From contig JAURLM010000287.1 in the NCBI GenBank assembly GCA_030831265.1, positions 1 to 10,690 on the forward strand: a stretch of DNA of 10,690 nt, written 5' to 3'. This DNA comes from Chloroflexota bacterium (GTDB lineage: Bacteria; Chloroflexota; Dehalococcoidia; Lucifugimonadales; Lucifugimonadaceae). The notes under the pieces are model-generated. The model did no database searches and was not told the DNA's origin. It saw nothing but the letters and a program-made list of their open reading frames with translations. The stretch's first letter is position 1. Every line of letters begins with the position of its first letter. Below are positions 7,209 through 10,690 of the stretch, one piece after another. The position numbers and the translations under genes were made by a program.

Positions 7209-7748
7209 ATGAATGCGAATCCGCAGAAATCCCGAAACTGGATCGGGCTGTTCCTGATTGTGCTGGGCGTACTGTTCCTGCTGGACACGCTGGAGGTTTT
7301 TGGTGAAAACACAAACCTCATCGGCGAAATATGGCCCCTCTTTATCATCGCCGTTGGTTTCATCGGCTGGGCGAAACGAGGGTTCACATTCACGTTAGGC
7401 CCGATAGTCGTGATGGTGATTGGCGGACTCTTACTAATCGGGACAGTGACGGATTCAAACCCATGGAGACTCTGGCCAGTCCTGTTGATACTGCTGGGAA
7501 TGTCGCTAGTCTGGCGGCAACGTACGTCATCCTCTCACAAAGGCCAGGCTGTCACCGGTGAAGGCTCGGTAAACATCAACGCTATGTTTGGGGGTACGGA
7601 ACATCGCATCTCCGGAACGTTCAAAGGTGGGCAGGTGACTGCCTTTATGGGTGGCGGAGATCTCGATCTTAAGTCCGCAACTCTGAATCCAGAGGGGGCA
7701 GTGCTTGACTTGAACGTAATCATGGGCGGACTTGAGATGAAGAACTGA
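7209..7748 (+). CDS. LiaI/LiaF-like membrane protein with short C-terminus
   Basis: A protein of 179 residues. Four predicted membrane helices (about 11-28, 41-55, 61-80, 86-102) carry the repeated pattern NWIGLFLIVLGVLFLLD and WPLFIIAVG of the LiaI/LiaF transmembrane domain (DUF5668 type). A cytosolic tail follows, with three spaced turns NAMFGGTE (124-131), AFMGGGDLDL (145-154) and VIMGGLEM (170-177). These are typical of the LiaF C-terminal beta-solenoid of the cell-envelope stress response. In Firmicutes LiaF restrains the LiaS histidine kinase; no kinase or regulator gene is adjacent here, so that role is only an analogy. The protein stops right after the third turn, where relatives usually continue with a longer final segment. 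No frameshifted remainder is visible downstream. The ATG has GGAG 7 bases upstream (7198-7201), and a TAGAAT -10-like box is at 7164-7169 without a good -35. The 191-base gap to the Ldh_2 start holds nothing else I recognise. Confidence 0.78.
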   Translation: MNANPQKSRNWIGLFLIVLGVLFLLDTLEVFGENTNLIGEIWPLFIIAVGFIGWAKRGFTFTLGPIVVMVIGGLLLIGTVTDSNPWRLWPVLLILLGMSLVWRQRTSSSHKGQAVTGEGSVNINAMFGGTEHRISGTFKGGQVTAFMGGGDLDLKSATLNPEGAVLDLNVIMGGLEMKN

Positions 7749-7749
7749 C

Positions 7750-7791
7750 AAAAAAACAGCCCGGAAGCAGGTGGGCTGTCTGCTTCCGGGC
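7750..7791 (-). terminator. Strong intrinsic terminator, minus strand
   Basis: A perfect 12-bp inverted repeat, GCCCGGAAGCAG (7759-7770) with CTGCTTCCGGGC (7780-7791), has a 9-base loop. On the minus strand it is followed by TG and seven T (complement of 7750-7756). It begins one base after the stop of the LiaF-like gene but has no T-run on the + strand, so it serves transcripts coming from the right. Confidence 0.9.
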
Positions 7792-7797
7792 CAATTG

Positions 7798-7886
7798 GCA
7801 ACACATGGTCAGAATCTGATGGATTCCTCGGCATAGAGGAGGGTGACCGCCTGAGTCAGGAGAAGGCGACACCATGACCGTGTTGC
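7798..7886 (-). ncRNA. Candidate cloverleaf-like structured RNA upstream of the 7750-7791 terminator
   Basis: A closed four-way junction can be drawn. P1 is GCAACAC (7798-7804) with GTGTTGC (7880-7886) plus GGTCA (7807-7811) with TGACC (7875-7879); two bases bulge. P2 is GAATC (7812-7816) with GATTC (7822-7826). P3 is CTC (7827-7829) with GAG (7836-7838). P4 is GGTG (7842-7845) with CACC (7870-7873) and CGCCT (7848-7852) with AGGCG (7864-7868). The helices abut with almost no unpaired linker. The base of P1 is 6 bases from the terminator on the minus strand, so the minus strand is favoured; it would be a free small RNA or the processed 3' end of the PH-like gene's transcript. The tRNA T-loop signature is missing, so it is not a tRNA. 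No known RNA family was recognised. Bases 7887-7978 hold a T6 run (7914-7919) without a convincing hairpin. Confidence 0.5.
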
Positions 7887-7978
7887 ACAGGGAGCCGATT
7901 GTCTATCTTGGAGGGTTTTTTCTTGTGAAACCAGAATATTCCTCGAATTTGAAGATTCCGTGAAGCGTTAGCGTCGGG

Positions 7979-8557
7979 TCATGCGGGCGGTTCGGTATCT
8001 TCTACTGCAATCTTCGACAAAAGCACCGACTCCAACTCTTCTGGCCGTCGTGTTGATATGAAGTAATGGCGTTTTTTGCCACCCTCTGTCACGTCAACGA
8101 CAACACCCTCTTTTACGCTCAGTTGGCTCCATGCTCTTCGACCCTGCGTCGAAAACCTGATGCCCCAGCCACCGTAGGTAATCCAGCGATACTCATTGGA
8201 TTTCGCGTTGCTCATTGTGTCCCACGCAAAGAACTTACCGAACATCCCGTACCGAAATTCCAGGCCACGGTCGTTAACCGTGATCGCAAGATTGGTGAAG
8301 TTAAACAGCAGGAATATATCCAGCAAGACAGCCAGGGCAAAACATACATAGAAAAGGGTTGCGTCACTTCCGGCAATGATTGGGTCATCGCCGACAAGGT
8401 TTCGCACCGCAACACCCGTCATGGCACCGGCAGTTACTCCAAGGACAAGTCCGAGGATACCGATCACCCAGAATGGGACTTTCACGTTCTCGCTAAATAA
8501 AATCGAAGGGCGGTCAGGGTCTTGAATTGTCATACCGCTCATTTTACCGGTGGCCAT
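7979..8557 (-). CDS. Two-TM membrane protein with PH-like (bPH/DUF304-type) cytosolic domain
   Basis: A protein of 192 residues that I cannot assign to a named gene. There are two membrane helices (about 28-52 and 66-89) joined by a short loop, then a beta-rich domain (about 90-184). The pattern ITVNDRGLEFRYGMFGKFFAW, followed by WGIRFSTQGRRAWSQ and a final helix RRPEELESVLLSKI, is typical of bacterial PH-like domains behind paired TM helices. The probable role is a membrane-associated accessory protein; no catalytic residue is visible. The ATG at 8557 lies 18 bases after the stop of the CocE-like gene, so translation in one operon is likely. Internal ATGs at 8542 and 8533 are alternatives, and none has a clear Shine-Dalgarno. 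Its transcript would run through the structured element and stop at the terminator at 7750-7791. Confidence 0.62.
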   Translation of the reverse strand: MATGKMSGMTIQDPDRPSILFSENVKVPFWVIGILGLVLGVTAGAMTGVAVRNLVGDDPIIAGSDATLFYVCFALAVLLDIFLLFNFTNLAITVNDRGLEFRYGMFGKFFAWDTMSNAKSNEYRWITYGGWGIRFSTQGRRAWSQLSVKEGVVVDVTEGGKKRHYFISTRRPEELESVLLSKIAVEDTEPPA

Positions 8558-8575
8558 GTTGTTATCGGTCTGCGT

Positions 8576-10300
8576 TTAGCGCGGAATCACAGGCAAGAGC
8601 AAGTGCGAGGCCATCTCCGGGCCGTGAATCACCGTCTGGTGAGCCGTTCGCAGTTCAGCGTCTTCCCAGTAAGGCTTCCCCGTGTTGTGGTTTCGGTCAA
8701 AGTTAGGAAAATCTGAACTGGTCACGTACAACCGCAGCTTCTGTCCCGGCTTCAACAGAACACCTATCGGGTTCAACTTGATGTCGTACTCATAGGTTTC
8801 ACCGGGCGTCAGCAGCGACGGTTGATCGTAACCGTCACGGAACTGGGCACGCATGATTCCGTACGTCAGGTTCATTGCAAGGCCATCTTCGAACACAATC
8901 GCCAGTCGCACTGCCCAGTCAGTGTCAGGCCCATCGGTCTTTGCCCACAATTTCAACCTGACAGGCCCGGTCAGTTCTAATTCTTCTTCCAGCACCGTCG
9001 TCTCGTAAAACAAGACATCCTGCCGATGGTCATGCGGTGACTGATCCACAGGTGCCGCCTGTGAATCTGCCCGCATGAGACTCATTACTGGGTCACGCGG
9101 GTCATAGTCGTATTCATCAGAATTCGCTTCGCCAGCGTCAGGTGCGGAAATTGTCAGGCGACCATCACCGTGAAACGTGTTCGCGCTGCCACCAGAGTGC
9201 AGGTAGAACGGCGTGTATTCAGTCCGAGCAAGCGGCCACTCGTTCTCCCCACGCCATTTGTTCTCACCGAGCACGAACAGTTGTACCGGAGCTTCATCCG
9301 CCATGCCGTTGTCGTAACCCTTGAACTGGTAGTCGTACCAGCGGGTAATCATCGAGTGGTATGCCCTATCAGCGTCAGCACCGTAGTCCACTGGCCCGAT
9401 TTTTCGAGAGAAGTCCGTGGGATCATGACCCCACGGACCAATGACCAGCCGATGCTGATCCCGCAGTTTGGGATCACCATTCTTGCGGAGTCCTTCAAAG
9501 TGATCGACAGTCCCAATCAAGCGATCCCACCAACCGGTTATTTGGAATACTGGCACGGTCACTTTCGGATGAAACTCCCCGAAATTCATGAACTCCACGT
9601 TCTGTGCTCGGTGGTACGTCTGCAATTGCTCGTCCAGGCCATTAAACACGTCGCCGGGAATATCACCCAGCGGCAACCACCAGATGTACTTGCCGCGCTC
9701 AACGTCACGCCAACGCCGGTTCGCTTCAGCAGGAGTCACAGGGCCATCTATTTCACCCGAACGGCGACGAATGTCGGCGGCCATCATGTACGTCCACTCA
9801 AGCCGGCGGCCTGTCTCGAAGATGCCAAAATTCAGGTCAAGCAGATCCTTGCATATTCCGCTTGCCAATCCAGCAGTGAGTGATGGCGGCTGTGTCGAGA
9901 ACAGGAGCCATATCGCCCACGAAGCGTTTGAGTGTCCCCATGTTCCGACGCGCCCGTCTGACCACGGAAGTTTCGACGCCCATTCGACAGCGTCGTAGCC
10001 ATCCTCGGCATCATGCGTCTCGCGCCAGTCACGGAACATCCACGTGAACTCACCACCCGAGGCGTAACGTCCACGGTGATCCTGCACAACGACGGTATAA
10101 CCACGGGATGCCATCGCCCGCGCATCGTTCACATAGCGTGGTGTGAGCTTGTTGTACGGTGTGCGGCACAACAGAACCGGGTATCGACCACCGTCGATCG
10201 GATGATAGACGTCCGCCCGAAGAACCACGCCGTCCCTGGCGTTACATTCAACGTTAGATTCGACCGTGACCGGTTTGTTGTCCCCGTATGTGACGACCAT
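8576..10300 (-). CDS. CocE/NonD family serine hydrolase (X-Pro dipeptidyl-peptidase S15-like)
   Basis: A protein of 574 residues, the normal length for cocaine-esterase/glutaryl-acylase-like hydrolases, which cleave ester or amide acyl bonds; the substrate here is unknown. The alpha/beta-hydrolase part carries RTPYNK (46-51), VQDHRGRYASGGEF (72-85), the nucleophile elbow GTWGHSNAS with Ser124, GWWD with Asp259 and GPWGHD with His292. Together Ser124, Asp259 and His292 form the triad. A C-terminal jelly-roll domain (about 340-574; PVRLKLWAKTDGPDTDW, LKPGQKLRLYVTSSDFPNFDRN) is typical of the family. The elbow reads G-H-S-N-A, where relatives usually have G-x-S-x-G. There is no signal peptide, so it is cytosolic. 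The ATG at 10300 has GGAGG (10312-10316) 11 bases upstream, slightly long spacing. The PH-like gene follows after 18 bases. A 27-codon ORF precedes it on the same strand. Confidence 0.92.
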   Translation of the reverse strand: MVVTYGDNKPVTVESNVECNARDGVVLRADVYHPIDGGRYPVLLCRTPYNKLTPRYVNDARAMASRGYTVVVQDHRGRYASGGEFTWMFRDWRETHDAEDGYDAVEWASKLPWSDGRVGTWGHSNASWAIWLLFSTQPPSLTAGLASGICKDLLDLNFGIFETGRRLEWTYMMAADIRRRSGEIDGPVTPAEANRRWRDVERGKYIWWLPLGDIPGDVFNGLDEQLQTYHRAQNVEFMNFGEFHPKVTVPVFQITGWWDRLIGTVDHFEGLRKNGDPKLRDQHRLVIGPWGHDPTDFSRKIGPVDYGADADRAYHSMITRWYDYQFKGYDNGMADEAPVQLFVLGENKWRGENEWPLARTEYTPFYLHSGGSANTFHGDGRLTISAPDAGEANSDEYDYDPRDPVMSLMRADSQAAPVDQSPHDHRQDVLFYETTVLEEELELTGPVRLKLWAKTDGPDTDWAVRLAIVFEDGLAMNLTYGIMRAQFRDGYDQPSLLTPGETYEYDIKLNPIGVLLKPGQKLRLYVTSSDFPNFDRNHNTGKPYWEDAELRTAHQTVIHGPEMASHLLLPVIPR

Positions 10301-10453
10301 CTGCTTTTCAGCCTCCGCCTATCGTGTTGAGTGACAGGCGTGAGGGTAGCAGAGAGCGGGAACGGTAAAAGGAATATTGGGCCCCGTTCTTGGACACAGG
10401 TGGGGCGAACCTGGCAATGCACCGCACCTGAGACGGCACAGTCCGAAACCAGA

Positions 10454-10537
10454 TCAGTCAATCCAGCTGGAGTAGCGCTGCGCTGGTCCGATTCGCATGA
10501 ATGATTCGAACGCCATATCGAATAGCCGGGTGAACAT
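10454..10537 (-). CDS. Small ORF of 27 codons with consensus Shine-Dalgarno, possible leader peptide
   Basis: The minus strand has AGGAGG (10543-10548) 5 bases before an ATG at 10537, the strongest ribosome binding site in the window. The frame encodes 27 residues beginning MFTRLFDMAFESFM and ending RYSSWID, with a TGA stop. I do not recognise the peptide. It lies 153 bases upstream of the CocE-like start, on the same strand, and may be its leader or an independent small protein. The peptide is mildly amphipathic with several Phe, Met and Arg. A 44-codon alternative in another frame from the ATG at about 10589 lacks such a site. Another possibility is that this is the remnant of a larger gene. 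Confidence 0.4.
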   Translation of the reverse strand: MFTRLFDMAFESFMRIGPAQRYSSWID

Positions 10538-10577
10538 ATCCGCCTCCTGGACAACTAAAACGTCGGTCTCTGACCTC

Positions 10578-10587
10578 GTACATGTAC
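10578..10587. repeat. Palindrome GTACATGTAC, possible operator
   Basis: A perfect 10-base palindrome about 30 bases upstream of the AGGAGG of the small ORF. The position would suit a repressor or activator site, but a single short palindrome can occur by chance. Confidence 0.2.
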
Positions 10588-10690
10588 ATATTCACCCCGG
10601 GATGTGACATCGAAATTGCAGTGGTGTTGCGCCGATGTAACAGGTCTGGTTCATCACGGTTTCTATAACGCGTGACAATGCGGTGTGACC

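Larger units (their letters stand above)
10301..10690. other. Upstream region of the CocE-like gene
   Basis: A stretch of 390 bases holding only the 27-codon ORF. Between that ORF and the CocE-like start is a weak hairpin, CAGGTG (10397-10402) with CACCTG (10425-10430), and a second possible pair, GAACGG with CCGTTC, around 10359-10388. Neither has a T-run on the minus strand. A 10-base palindrome, GTACATGTAC, lies at 10578-10587 in the likely promoter zone. On the minus strand TATGTA near it is a weak -10 candidate. Minus-strand frames open to the window edge (for example 33 codons ending near 10592) show no recognisable protein. Confidence 0.4.

Noticed and set aside
7798..7886. The cloverleaf-like element as a tRNA or a hammerhead ribozyme
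   Set aside because: There is no T-loop GTTC signature, anticodon arm or CCA-like end, and the CTGATGG on the + strand does not continue into a hammerhead core.
10129..10554. A 141-codon minus-strand frame overlapping the start of the CocE-like gene
   Set aside because: It overlaps a well-supported gene in another frame and shows no recognisable protein features.
10590..10690. The 3' end of a minus-strand gene entering from the right edge
   Set aside because: Frames open to the edge exist, but the 33 and roughly 78 codons visible match no protein pattern and the stretch is too short to judge.

Overview
The window (about 55% GC by eye) reads as bacterial chromosome, most likely from a Chloroflexota lineage (Dehalococcoidia or SAR202-like), with Actinobacteriota as the alternative. 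The reasons are indirect: a SCO1664-type kinase-like gene next to a DUF3090 gene (a pairing I know from actinobacteria and Chloroflexi), a transcriptional T-box leader, and several catabolic enzyme families (Ldh_2 oxidoreductase, ceramidase-fold hydrolase, CocE/NonD hydrolase). No rRNA, tRNA, CRISPR array, insertion sequence or phage gene was seen.

Left part (1-2065): the 3' two thirds of an ergothioneine methyltransferase gene (egtD, + strand) converges on a minus-strand pair, DUF3090 followed by a SCO1664-family PI3/4-kinase-like protein. Centre-left (2221-4155): a well-preserved T-box riboswitch with an ATC (isoleucine) specifier and an intrinsic terminator precedes citramalate synthase (cimA). 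The cell therefore probably makes 2-oxobutyrate, and so isoleucine, from pyruvate, and senses uncharged tRNA-Ile to control it.

Centre (4167-7748): a minus-strand ceramidase-fold hydrolase and an Ldh_2-family NAD(P)-dependent dehydrogenase are separated by 331 bases. That gap holds a structured, terminator-ended candidate non-coding RNA on the + strand. A divergent LiaI/LiaF-like membrane protein with a short C-terminus follows.

Right part (7750-10690): a minus-strand unit of a 27-codon leader ORF with a consensus Shine-Dalgarno, a CocE/NonD-type serine hydrolase and a two-TM PH-like membrane protein. Downstream of it lies a compact cloverleaf-like RNA structure immediately before a perfect 12-bp intrinsic terminator.

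The most interesting unexplained elements are the two candidate structured RNAs (5671-5930 and 7750-7886), the leader ORF, and the uncharacterised SCO1664/DUF3090 pair. Everything is read from sequence and memory of families; no searches or folding programs were run.
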